From Natronoglycomyces albus (GTDB lineage Bacteria; Actinomycetota; Actinomycetes; Mycobacteriales; Micromonosporaceae): 64,000 bases of DNA. Shown here in pieces: positions 27,133-34,114 of the stretch (its first letter is position 1; each line of letters starts with the position of its first letter). The notes below the pieces were generated by a model. The model did not search any database and had not been told where the DNA came from. It saw only the letters and a program-made list of their open reading frames with translations. Both the position numbers and the translations under genes were made by a program. The stretch spans positions 2,356,001-2,420,000 of the forward strand of contig NZ_CP070496.1 in assembly GCF_016925535.1 (NCBI RefSeq). Direction: 5' to 3'.

Positions 27133-27332
27133 TCGCCCCAGTCCTCTTCTACTTCGGGGGCGAGTTCAATGCGAGCCGATCCGGCCGTCATCTCGGCGAC
27201 CTCGTGTTCCTGGCCACAGGATTCACACTCGACGATCTCGCCTTTCTCCCATGCTGGGTCGACCTCAAAGTCGGTATCACAGACGAGACACTCTGGCGCA
27301 GCTATTGCGGTAGTCATTGTGACAGCCACCAT
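27129..27332 (-). CDS. LysW-type amino-group carrier protein
   Basis: 67 aa or slightly less; starts at 27332 (ATG), 27329 (GTG, best spaced from GGAAGG) and 27317 (ATG) are all possible. It has two zinc-binding CxxC pairs (CLVC at 15-18 and CESC at 36-39), a very acidic surface, and the invariant C-terminal EDWGE, whose last Glu carries the substrate through its gamma-carboxylate. In lysine and arginine biosynthesis of Thermus and archaea LysW protects the alpha-amino group. In actinomycetes, homologues carry intermediates of azabicyclic natural products. It is the first gene of the operon that runs down to 18278. Confidence 0.95.
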   Translation of the reverse strand: MVAVTMTTAIAAPECLVCDTDFEVDPAWEKGEIVECESCGQEHEVAEMTAGSARIELAPEVEEDWGE

Positions 27333-27420
27333 TTCCTTCCAGTGGGGCTTGATTGGTTAGCACCAACTGTCACAAGAAATCTGGCGAGGCGTAAGTGGTT
27401 ACTTGTGGCAACGAAAGCTA

Positions 27421-27436
27421 TGGGCATTTATGCCCA
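27421..27436. promoter_or_regulatory. Palindrome upstream of lysW, candidate operator
   Basis: TGGGCAT-TT-ATGCCCA is a perfect 7+7 palindrome about 90-105 bases upstream of the lysW start. A related sequence, GCCCATTTTGGGC, occurs at about 29839-29851 near the end of the LuxR-type regulator gene. It could be the binding site of that regulator; this is inferred from position and symmetry only. Confidence 0.35.
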
Positions 27437-27644
27437 AAGATGCCGATGGGCACAATGAGCTTTTTCAACCTGGAGAACTTGCTGTTCAACGGTGTCTCAG
27501 CCCCGCTTGTCTACTCAGCGCCCATCTTGCACAGCAGCACCTTCGTAAACTACCAGCCTCAGTCGCACCACACCTGTGGAATCGGGAGCCACCGAACTGT
27601 CAGGATTGAAAAGGCTTAATGAACGAGGCACGTTGTTCGACTAA

Positions 27645-27806
27645 GAGCTCCTATCAGGTTTGTTTCCGTGGCGAGGATGGTGTGCTGTCAGTGCGTGGGG
27701 AGGCGGAGGCCCTTGTTCATACCCAGCGGGTATGGGCAAGGGCCGACAACGCGGCCAGGCGCGACATCACTCCACCGCAGCAGGAAGAGAAACCTGATAG
27801 GAGCTC
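27645..27806. mobile_element. Small inverted-repeat element A, copy 1 (MITE-like)
   Basis: 162 bp bounded by a perfect 17-bp terminal inverted repeat (GAGCTCCTATCAGGTTT and its complement), flanked on both sides by TAA, a 3-bp target duplication. The interior holds a second strong hairpin (around CATACCC/GGGTATG, about 27711-27747) and no gene. It differs from copy 2 (30415-30576) at one base, so one of the two moved recently. TNA-type 3-bp duplications occur in subgroups of the IS5 family, so an IS5-type transposase is the likely mobiliser. Confidence 0.8.
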
Positions 27807-28845
27807 TAAGCCTCTGGAAATTCGAGACGCAGCGCCACGCAAGCGTGAGGTGCCATGTGATTGCACTCGCGGTGACCGCTTTCAGCGGTATGGATCTCTC
27901 TGGCACATCGATTCACCAGGCATAAGAGGGTTGGAAATGCTGATTGACTGAGGTGTTCTCATCGGGTTTCTGGTTTGAGTTGCTTGAGGATGTTGCTGGC
28001 GCGGCGGGGTCACAGTGGAGGTTATATGGGAGGTGCCAATTCTCTAGTTTCGCGAAGGTGGCATAGGTGTCGCCTTGCCGCAATCACATCAGAGTACCCC
28101 AAGCTTGCTGACCTGCATCTAGACGCCTATATGGGGGAACCGATGGGCCCCGATGTGGCCGGCTACAACGTTCAAGGCCCGACTCGACAATGGCCACACA
28201 GCCTAAGGGGCCAACAACACCAGTTCCAGGTGGGATGGTTTGTTTAGTCGCCAACTGTTCTACCAGGAACTTGTCCCATGCCCTACAACAGCACCACACA
28301 CCAAGCCTCCACACAACCACCTCAAGCTGGATGGGAAAGCATCACTGATGCATAAGTTTCTTGTTTGGTCAATGGTTGGGCCGCAAGGCAATCCACTTGC
28401 ACGGCCGCATATGCACTGGGCGACACGGTCGAAGTGTCAGTTTGTTCAAAACCTCACCTGTAACAGCAGAACGTTCTCACACTAGTCCCTCATTACTCAC
28501 AGCCAACTTCTACACCTACACGACCGCCCTTCCCCACCGAAATAAACACCCCCACCCTCAACCCTATGCTCGTTACAAGGGTGTGCGAGCAACACCCTCT
28601 TCGAGGGATCAATGACAGCCCAAAGAGGGATAAGACCCTCAGTCCAAGAAGTGAAATCATTCCTGTCGCCTACGTGGCCAATGATAAAGTAGGCTATATC
28701 TAATACTGCGCGAGCCGATGCCCCATCAAACTTCGCGCATCAATTACCCTGCACAACATCGATCAGAGCGGTGAAGCGCCCATGACCTTCTCACATTTGA
28801 AGGTCACCGCAAACCCTCGTTGGTTAGCGCCCCTGGAGATATAGC
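27807..28845. other. Long intergenic region before the LuxR-type regulator
   Basis: About 1 kb without a supported gene. It contains a hairpin at 28578-28598 (AGGGTGT/ACACCCT) and AT-rich promoter-like sequence before 28846. Base composition is lower in GC than the biosynthetic genes on either side, as expected for an insertion-prone boundary. Confidence 0.5.
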
Positions 28846-30036
28846 GTGCTTAGCACCTTCGGCTTCGACAAAGCCACCGAATCAGTCTACCTAGCGATGC
28901 TGGAGAACCCCAGCGCTGGAGTAACGGATCTCGCCTCCATCCTCAACCAAACCGAAGAGACTATACGTGCCTCGCTCGACACATTGACAGAGTCGGCACT
29001 CGTCACCGCCGAGAACGAGCGCATATCACCGGTCGATCCTGAGATCGGCCTGGCGGCCCTACTATCTCGACAACAAACTCAGGTCTCGATGATGCAGCAG
29101 CAAGTCGAAGCCAGCCGCCTAGCTATAGCTCAACTGCTGAGCAAGTACGGAGCTAAGTCGTCTGAGAACACCAATGTGGAAACCATCATCGGTCTAGCCG
29201 CAATCCACGAACGCATTAAGGAGCTTTCCGACGCTTGCCAAGCGGAAGCTTTGATTCTTGCCCCGACCGGTCGCCTGCAATCAAAGACCGTTGAAAGATC
29301 CGAACCCACCGATCAGGCCATGCTCAACCGGGGCGTCCGTATGAAGACCGTCTACCTGGACAGCGTCCGCAACGACAGCTACACGATGGAACACATCGAA
29401 ATAGAAATGGCCGCAGGCGGCGAGGTCCGCACAGCTCCATCCCTACCGCTGCGCATGATCATCTTCGACCGTCAAACAGCACTCATCCCCCTCGACGACA
29501 GCACATGCGAAATCGGAGCCCTGGCGTTGCGAAACAGGGTCATCATCCAGGCATTGGTGACCTTGTTCATGACCGTATGGAGTGAGGCCAAACCGGCCAC
29601 CAAGCAGCGCACGCCACGTTGTGATCCACTGACCGACCAGGAGAAACACATACTACGCCTCTGGGCCCAAGGAAACACCGACGCATCTGCGGCGCGCAAA
29701 ATGCGTGTCTCCATTCGTACCGTCCGACGCCTCTCCGATAAGCTCACTGCCAGACTCGGAGCTCGTAGCCGGTTCCAGCTGGGGGCGTTGGCCGTCTCTC
29801 AATCCCTTATCGGCGAAGCAGATATTGTATTATACGCCCATTTTGGGCTTAATTGCCGAATGGAGCTTTTCACTAAAAACGGGCATAACTATGTGGGGGT
29901 TCGGGCATCTGCCCGAACCCCCACATTAATGCTTTGTCGTAGGTTTACTAATCGTCCCACCCGGTTCCATTCGTGTGCGCGGCAGCCAGATATGGTTCCA
30001 CCGCTACTTCCTCACCTTGCTCTATCGCGCCGTTGA
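28846..30036 (+). CDS. TrmB/LuxR-type transcriptional regulator
   Basis: Start GTG at 28846 with GGAG seven bases upstream. The first 70 residues are a TrmB-like winged helix (YLAMLENPSAGVTDLASILNQTEETIRASLDTLTESALV), followed by a coiled region and a sensor-like middle domain. At about 265-330 is a LuxR helix-turn-helix (LTDQEKHILRLWAQGNTDASAARKMRVSIRTVRRLSDKLTARLGARSRFQLG). Regulators of this TrmB-plus-LuxR build are common pathway regulators in actinomycete biosynthetic clusters. The frame runs about 70 codons past the usual LuxR end, through a strong terminator hairpin and across the antisense gene at 29948. That tail is probably not native and may reflect a lost stop codon. Likely controls the LysW-type or RiPP locus. 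Confidence 0.78.
   Translation: MLSTFGFDKATESVYLAMLENPSAGVTDLASILNQTEETIRASLDTLTESALVTAENERISPVDPEIGLAALLSRQQTQVSMMQQQVEASRLAIAQLLSKYGAKSSENTNVETIIGLAAIHERIKELSDACQAEALILAPTGRLQSKTVERSEPTDQAMLNRGVRMKTVYLDSVRNDSYTMEHIEIEMAAGGEVRTAPSLPLRMIIFDRQTALIPLDDSTCEIGALALRNRVIIQALVTLFMTVWSEAKPATKQRTPRCDPLTDQEKHILRLWAQGNTDASAARKMRVSIRTVRRLSDKLTARLGARSRFQLGALAVSQSLIGEADIVLYAHFGLNCRMELFTKNGHNYVGVRASARTPTLMLCRRFTNRPTRFHSCARQPDMVPPLLPHLALSRR
29892..29925. terminator. Bidirectional terminator between two convergent genes
   Basis: A perfect 15-bp stem (TGTGGGGGTTCGGGC at 29892-29906 and its complement at 29911-29925) with an ATCT loop. It lies 22 bases after the stop of the 46-aa gene on the minus strand, where a short T-rich stretch follows. 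It also lies where the LuxR-type gene should end on the plus strand. Confidence 0.75.
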
Positions 30037-30088
30037 TAGACGCGGCCGAGAAGAACAAAAATGCTAGGGCAACAGCGGTACGTCGCAT
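29948..30088 (-). CDS. Small secreted peptide, 46 aa, facing the LuxR-type regulator
   Basis: Starts ATG 30088 with AAAGGA about 8 bases upstream and ends TAG at 29948, followed at once by a strong terminator. The N-terminus is a classic signal peptide (MRRTAVALAFLFFSAASI). The remainder is acidic, then ends YLAAAHTNGTGWDD. There is no Cys. The product is either a secreted short peptide or a precursor processed to a C-terminal signal. No family was recognised. The combination of start site, signal peptide and own terminator makes a real gene likely. It overlaps, antisense, the doubtful tail of the LuxR-type gene. Confidence 0.65.
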   Translation of the reverse strand: MRRTAVALAFLFFSAASINGAIEQGEEVAVEPYLAAAHTNGTGWDD

Positions 30089-30414
30089 TCAGGAGATCCT
30101 TTCATAAGGGGTGCCTACTACCCCCAAAGCTAGACACCTTCCAGCCACTCCGAAAGAGGTCAAAAGTGCTCGGCCCGCACGTCCGCAAAAGTAACCTAGG
30201 AACCCTAATTTTTGTCAATAAAGGGAAATATAGCTCATTCAGATTCATTTGGAAGCGCATACATAGAGCCAATGAGCCCGGACAACACCAATGGAAACAC
30301 TCGGCGAAAAGTTTCATATATAGATTTGACATCGCTTTGGTCACCATCTATGAAAATCTCCTACCACGCAGCAAATAAGTATATGCACCAATGCAATATA
30401 TTCTGCTTTCATAA

Positions 30415-30576
30415 GAGCTCCTATCAGGTTTGTTTCCGTGGCGAGGATGGTGTGCTGTCAGTGCGTGGGGAGGCGGAGGCCCTTGTTCATACCCAGCGGG
30501 TATGGGCAAGGGCCGACAACGCGGCCAGGCGCGACATCACTCCACCGCAGTAGGAAGAGAAACCTGATAGGAGCTC
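30415..30576. mobile_element. Small inverted-repeat element A, copy 2 (MITE-like)
   Basis: 162 bp, identical to copy 1 at 27645 except for one base (TAGGAAG in place of CAGGAAG near the right end), with the same 17-bp terminal repeats and flanking TAA on each side. It sits about 330 bases upstream of the 46-aa peptide gene and directly next to a relic of element B. Confidence 0.8.
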
Positions 30577-30581
30577 TAAGG

Positions 30582-30680
30582 GCACGTATGCAAAAATGCA
30601 AGCTCAAGGCCACAGGAGACGAAGTTTACGCAGGTAAACGAGCCGGCGAGAATGCCGAAAGCTTCCTTTACATAAGCTTC
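30582..30680. mobile_element. Small element B, degenerate copy
   Basis: About 95 bp matching the element inserted at 48230-48327. The best conserved part is GTTTACGCAGGTAAACGAGCC, a 6-bp hairpin at 30624-30639, and CATAAGC is found at the right end. The terminal repeats have diverged and no target duplication is visible, so this is an old copy. Confidence 0.65.
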
Positions 30681-30682
30681 AA

Positions 30683-30714
30683 GTGTGCTCGCCTATGCAT
30701 TTAGGCGAGCACAC
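30683..30714. terminator. Strong hairpin next to element B
   Basis: GTGTGCTCGCCTA (30683-30695) and its exact complement (30702-30714) around a TGCATT loop form a 13-bp stem. It is second in line after the hairpin at 30724 for transcripts from the 84-aa gene and may serve as a backup terminator. Confidence 0.55.
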
Positions 30715-30723
30715 ACGACAAAA

Positions 30724-30749
30724 AGGCCGAGGCTAATGCCTCGGCCTTG
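30724..30749 (-). terminator. Terminator of the 84-aa gene
   Basis: AAGGCCGAGGC-TAAT-GCCTCGGCCTT is a perfect 11-bp stem. On the minus strand it is followed by TTTTTG, a U-tract (partly inside the stem end). It lies 10 bases after the stop at 30760. Confidence 0.8.
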
Positions 30750-30759
30750 AACTGGAGTA

Positions 30760-31014
30760 TCACATCTCCAGGGCCCAGCACGTGTAATCGTCGAGTGGGG
30801 CCACTGCACGGCGTATTAGCTGTTCAATACGGACCTGAGCCTCTTGGTGCCCTTCTACTCCGGTGTAAACCACGACCTCCACGCGCTCCGAAACCCGCAC
30901 GTAAACATGCTCGACTAGATCCTGCGGAGATTGCGCCGACAACACGCTTCGTTTTATGCAATCGGGTTCAAGATCTTGAAACGCACCCTTGAGTAGACAA
31001 ACGATCATCTGCAT
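30760..31014 (-). CDS. Hypothetical protein, 84 aa
   Basis: Not recognised. A helical N-terminus (MQMIVCLLKGAFQDLEPDCIKRSVL) is followed by a beta-rich stretch with alternating hydrophobics (VYVRVSERVEVVVYTGVEGHQEAQVRIEQLIRRAV) and a short C-terminus with Cys-Trp. GGAA lies 9 bases before the ATG, and a well-formed terminator follows, which argues for a real gene. It could be the last gene of the RiPP transcription unit, since it is on the same strand 258 bases beyond the reductase gene, but the gap leaves this open. The 258-base gap (31015-31272) contains no other supported feature. Confidence 0.6.
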   Translation of the reverse strand: MQMIVCLLKGAFQDLEPDCIKRSVLSAQSPQDLVEHVYVRVSERVEVVVYTGVEGHQEAQVRIEQLIRRAVAPLDDYTCWALEM

Positions 31015-31272
31015 GGGATTGGTTTCCGTCGTATCAGATCGACAAGTCGGCGGCTACTCTTGGACACCACGGGACTCCTGTTGTCACGGCAATTACAAAG
31101 AACATCTGTATAAACTTTCTAAACCACTTAGCTGTTACGGTTAGGTCATGACCAAATAATACGGTTTGTCCCCGCTTCACGTCAGTGGTCATAAGCTGCC
31201 CTGCCACAGTCGAACAGTTGTGACCTCCCCAGGCCCGACGGAGAATCGACCTCCTGCGCGGCTACTAGGTGT

Positions 31273-32238
31273 TCAGCCTGCACGCTCCAGAATATGCCGT
31301 GCCCGCCCATTGGCGACCGCTACTGATGCCAATCGCGACAACCAACGATGCGTTGGCATAAACGCGAACCCTGCTTCCATAGCCTTATGCGGCGACATTG
31401 TGAAGTCACTCGGATAGGAGAACGGCGAACGCCTCTCTGCATCGGAGAGCTGATCGCGTTCTTCGATGATCGCCTTCACTCCAGAAACGTCCTCAATGAC
31501 AGCGCACATATCGGCCACACTCACCGGCTTCACAGAGCACACGTTGTATGTCCCCTCAACAGTGGACGTGGCCGCCCAGGCCAGAAACCGGGCCACGTCT
31601 AGAGCTAGAACAACTGAGGTCAACCCCGCATCAACATGGGTGAGAATCGGCTGTCGCGCGAGCACGCGGTCAACATGGAACTGGAAACGACCCGTGAAGT
31701 CCCCAACTTCGGCGAACACGTGCGCGGCCCGGGGAATCACCACCGGTACCGGTGCGTTCTCCCATAGAGCGGCCTCGGCCTGGCGCTTACCCTCCCCGTA
31801 ATTTTGGGCAATGTAGGCCTGTTCGTGCCAGGGCAGTTCGGTGTCGTAACCGTAGGTTCGCGTATCGAGTTCCTCCTCCAACGCGAAGCCCCCGATCTGC
31901 GGCGCGGCCTGGCCAAACGAGGAGGGATTGTATACCTCGATCGTGGAGGTCATGACATACTTGCCCACCCGATCGCCGAAGGCCGCCACGGCGGCCAATG
32001 CCGCATTCGGTGTGTAGCAGACCTGGTGGATCACCGCGTCGAAGGAGCGTCCGGCAACAGCGGAGGTCAGTTGCTCGGCGTCGGTGGCGTCGGCGTGGAG
32101 GCGTCGCACTGAGTCACCCAGGTCATCGGCGCTTTGTCCTCTGGTGATGATCGTGACGTCATGACCTTCGTCGATGAGAGTTTGCACCAGGAGCTTGCCG
32201 ACGAATCTCGTTCCGCCAATGACGCATACGTGGGCCAC
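31273..32238 (-). CDS. NAD-dependent epimerase/dehydratase-type reductase of the RiPP locus
   Basis: 321 aa extended short-chain dehydrogenase. It has a Rossmann start VCVIGGTRFVGKLLVQTL (G-G-x-x-F-x-G), then HADATDAEQL, a TSTIEVYN Ser/Thr segment and the catalytic Y-x-x-x-K in QNYGEGKRQAEA. The C-terminal part covers a variable substrate-binding domain. It follows the degenerate YcaO gene by 88 bases on the same strand. In a RiPP pathway it could reduce or epimerise a modified residue, or act on an added small group. The sequence says only that a nucleotide-dependent oxidoreductase/epimerase is encoded. Confidence 0.82.
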   Translation of the reverse strand: MAHVCVIGGTRFVGKLLVQTLIDEGHDVTIITRGQSADDLGDSVRRLHADATDAEQLTSAVAGRSFDAVIHQVCYTPNAALAAVAAFGDRVGKYVMTSTIEVYNPSSFGQAAPQIGGFALEEELDTRTYGYDTELPWHEQAYIAQNYGEGKRQAEAALWENAPVPVVIPRAAHVFAEVGDFTGRFQFHVDRVLARQPILTHVDAGLTSVVLALDVARFLAWAATSTVEGTYNVCSVKPVSVADMCAVIEDVSGVKAIIEERDQLSDAERRSPFSYPSDFTMSPHKAMEAGFAFMPTHRWLSRLASVAVANGRARHILERAG

Positions 32239-32326
32239 AAGAGTGTCCTTTCGGGTGTTTGCGTTGAACTCTGCGGACGCAACAGGGGTGGGACCGCAGT
32301 CAGTCTAACTGACGGTAAAGCCTGTT

Positions 32327-34114
32327 TCACCAACCCGGATATGGCTCCCGATGTTGTCGGGACCAGGCACATTGACGCGCTAGACGACTAAAACGGGCGG
32401 TCATATCCAAAGGGAAAGCGGCGGGTTGTATACGGGCTAGGCCGGCAACCACGGCGCGGGCAACGTGCATTCCCGCAGAGCGGACGCGGTCGGTGGCCAC
32501 GTCAAGCAGGATCAGCTCGTGTTGTTCTGCCAATGCAGCGCGCACACTGTCGCAAACGGGTGCTGGGGTCACGTCGCGTGAGGGGAGACAGCGGTGGCGG
32601 ACGGCCCGGGCAACCCGGGGATCAAGCGCCCGCTGCACGTGGCACATGGGGTCGATGAGGCCGCGCAGATCGATGCCGAAGGCATCGCGGTAGCGGCGGC
32701 GCTCATCATAGGGCACCAGCCCAGCCACGCCCTGGTCTCTGATCAGACTTTCGGGTGAATTGAGGTCCTGGGCCGAGGCATGTTGGATGAGCGATTCGAC
32801 CACGGCTAGTTCGGCGGCAGTATCGGGGTCGCGGTGAGCGGCGAAACCAAGCGTCACGATGTCGGCGGCAGGATCATCGACCACAGCCAAGACAACTGGG
32901 ACTTTCATAGTGGAGGGAACTTTCAGCAGCGTTAGCTTCAGTTCGCACTCTCCCCAAGCCTGCTTGACCGTCGGTGGGACGGCTGCCAGCGGCAATCGAT
33001 CACCACCAGCCCACCACAGGGCCACCGCGTCGCTGGCCACCACGTGGGCACAAGCGCGCTCCACGGCCTCATCCCAAGTGTTGCCGGCTTGAAGGCCGAC
33101 AAGGTTGTGATAGTTATGCGCCACCAGGCCCGGCAAATCAGCTTGCATCCAACCGGCGTGGACGAGGCTGAGGGGAACCCAGCAACGTTTGTCTCCTCGT
33201 TTTCCCGCCATCCACCACAGCTTTTGGTCAATATCGAAGCGGATGAAGGGGAAGCCGGGTTCCTCGTGCAGGGCTGGGTCATGCGGTTCCCAATCACGTA
33301 GGTCAAGGGCATCTTCTCCGGCCTCTCGCAACTGCGTTAGAGAGGCATAGTGGCGTTGGCCTTGGCCCAGGTAGGCCCCGCAGTAGTGGGCCAAGCCCGA
33401 CAGCAGGCCAGGTTGGTCATCCGCAATGGCTCTGGCAGCGGGGTCGGCCCCGGTGAGGTATCCGGCCGGAGCGAGCGGATCGGGTTGCCAGTGTGGGTCA
33501 ACGCTGCTCAGGTGGGGTAGTTCGGCGTGCCAGTGCACGAATCCCAGTGGCAGAGCCGGGTGCGCTGGCCGAGCCACGATGCGTTTGAGGATGCCCGTCA
33601 CTGGATCGACCAGCGGCGCTGGATCTAGAAGGTGGTCGACCCAGGTGCCATTTTCCCACCGTTGCAAAACCCCTGGTCCAGGCTTGGGAGTCGGTGCACG
33701 CTCGATTGATGGTTTCGCCGGGCGGTGGGCTGGCCCAGCCAACACCGCCGCCAAGTCCGCATCGGGGATCGTCGCCCGAAGACAGTCAACGGCAGTGCGC
33801 AATGCCGCGTGGTCGCGTCGCATCCGGTACCAGTGTCCGGCGAAGAACCACCCGGTGACGTCCTCTGCGCGGCGTCCGCCAGTAGTCGCGCGGTGAACGC
33901 CACCGAGCAGTTCATCTGTGCTGGAGACCAGCACGTCGTGGGGGTCGAACCGTATCCTCACGGCGGGCCCGGCTAGTGCGGCCAGGTGGGCCAGGACTGT
34001 TGAGGAGAGCACATCGTCAGGGGAGGCGTCGATGCGCCATTGCCGTCCAAGTGGGGCGACCACCAACGATTCGGTTCCGACCGCGTATATGGCGAGGGAA
34101 TCTACCTCAGGCAT
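32327..34114 (-). CDS. YcaO-like protein lacking canonical ATP-binding motif
   Basis: 595 aa. It aligns by order of motifs with the YcaO half of the gene upstream: PGFPFIRFDIDQKLWWMAGK against PGFPFVRFTPDLEVHWVPGH, then AHNYHNLVGLQAG against CPFAGIAAGHNY, and ERACAHVVASDAVALWWAGG against EEIIERHATMVWWLNAQ. The segment expected to read S-A-x-G-E-A-x-E-R is DDQPGLLSGLAHYCG (about 232-246), so the ATP/Mg-binding glutamates are missing. The protein also ends without a Pro-x-Pro tail. It probably assists the active cyclodehydratase rather than catalysing. The start overlaps the cyclodehydratase stop by 8 bases. Residues 1-220 have no identified fold. Confidence 0.75.
   Translation of the reverse strand: MPEVDSLAIYAVGTESLVVAPLGRQWRIDASPDDVLSSTVLAHLAALAGPAVRIRFDPHDVLVSSTDELLGGVHRATTGGRRAEDVTGWFFAGHWYRMRRDHAALRTAVDCLRATIPDADLAAVLAGPAHRPAKPSIERAPTPKPGPGVLQRWENGTWVDHLLDPAPLVDPVTGILKRIVARPAHPALPLGFVHWHAELPHLSSVDPHWQPDPLAPAGYLTGADPAARAIADDQPGLLSGLAHYCGAYLGQGQRHYASLTQLREAGEDALDLRDWEPHDPALHEEPGFPFIRFDIDQKLWWMAGKRGDKRCWVPLSLVHAGWMQADLPGLVAHNYHNLVGLQAGNTWDEAVERACAHVVASDAVALWWAGGDRLPLAAVPPTVKQAWGECELKLTLLKVPSTMKVPVVLAVVDDPAADIVTLGFAAHRDPDTAAELAVVESLIQHASAQDLNSPESLIRDQGVAGLVPYDERRRYRDAFGIDLRGLIDPMCHVQRALDPRVARAVRHRCLPSRDVTPAPVCDSVRAALAEQHELILLDVATDRVRSAGMHVARAVVAGLARIQPAAFPLDMTARFSRLARQCAWSRQHREPYPGW

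Noticed and set aside
27619-27951. Open frame of 110 aa
   Set aside because: It lies across element A copy 1, and the same peptide reappears in copy 2; it is a by-product of the repeat.
28578-28598. Hairpin as a possible terminator or riboswitch part
   Set aside because: A single 7-bp stem without U-tract or conserved riboswitch features; noted only as part of the intergenic region.
27645-30576. CRISPR-like repeats
   Set aside because: Only two close copies 2.8 kb apart with terminal inverted repeats and target duplications, which fits a mobile element and not a spacer array.
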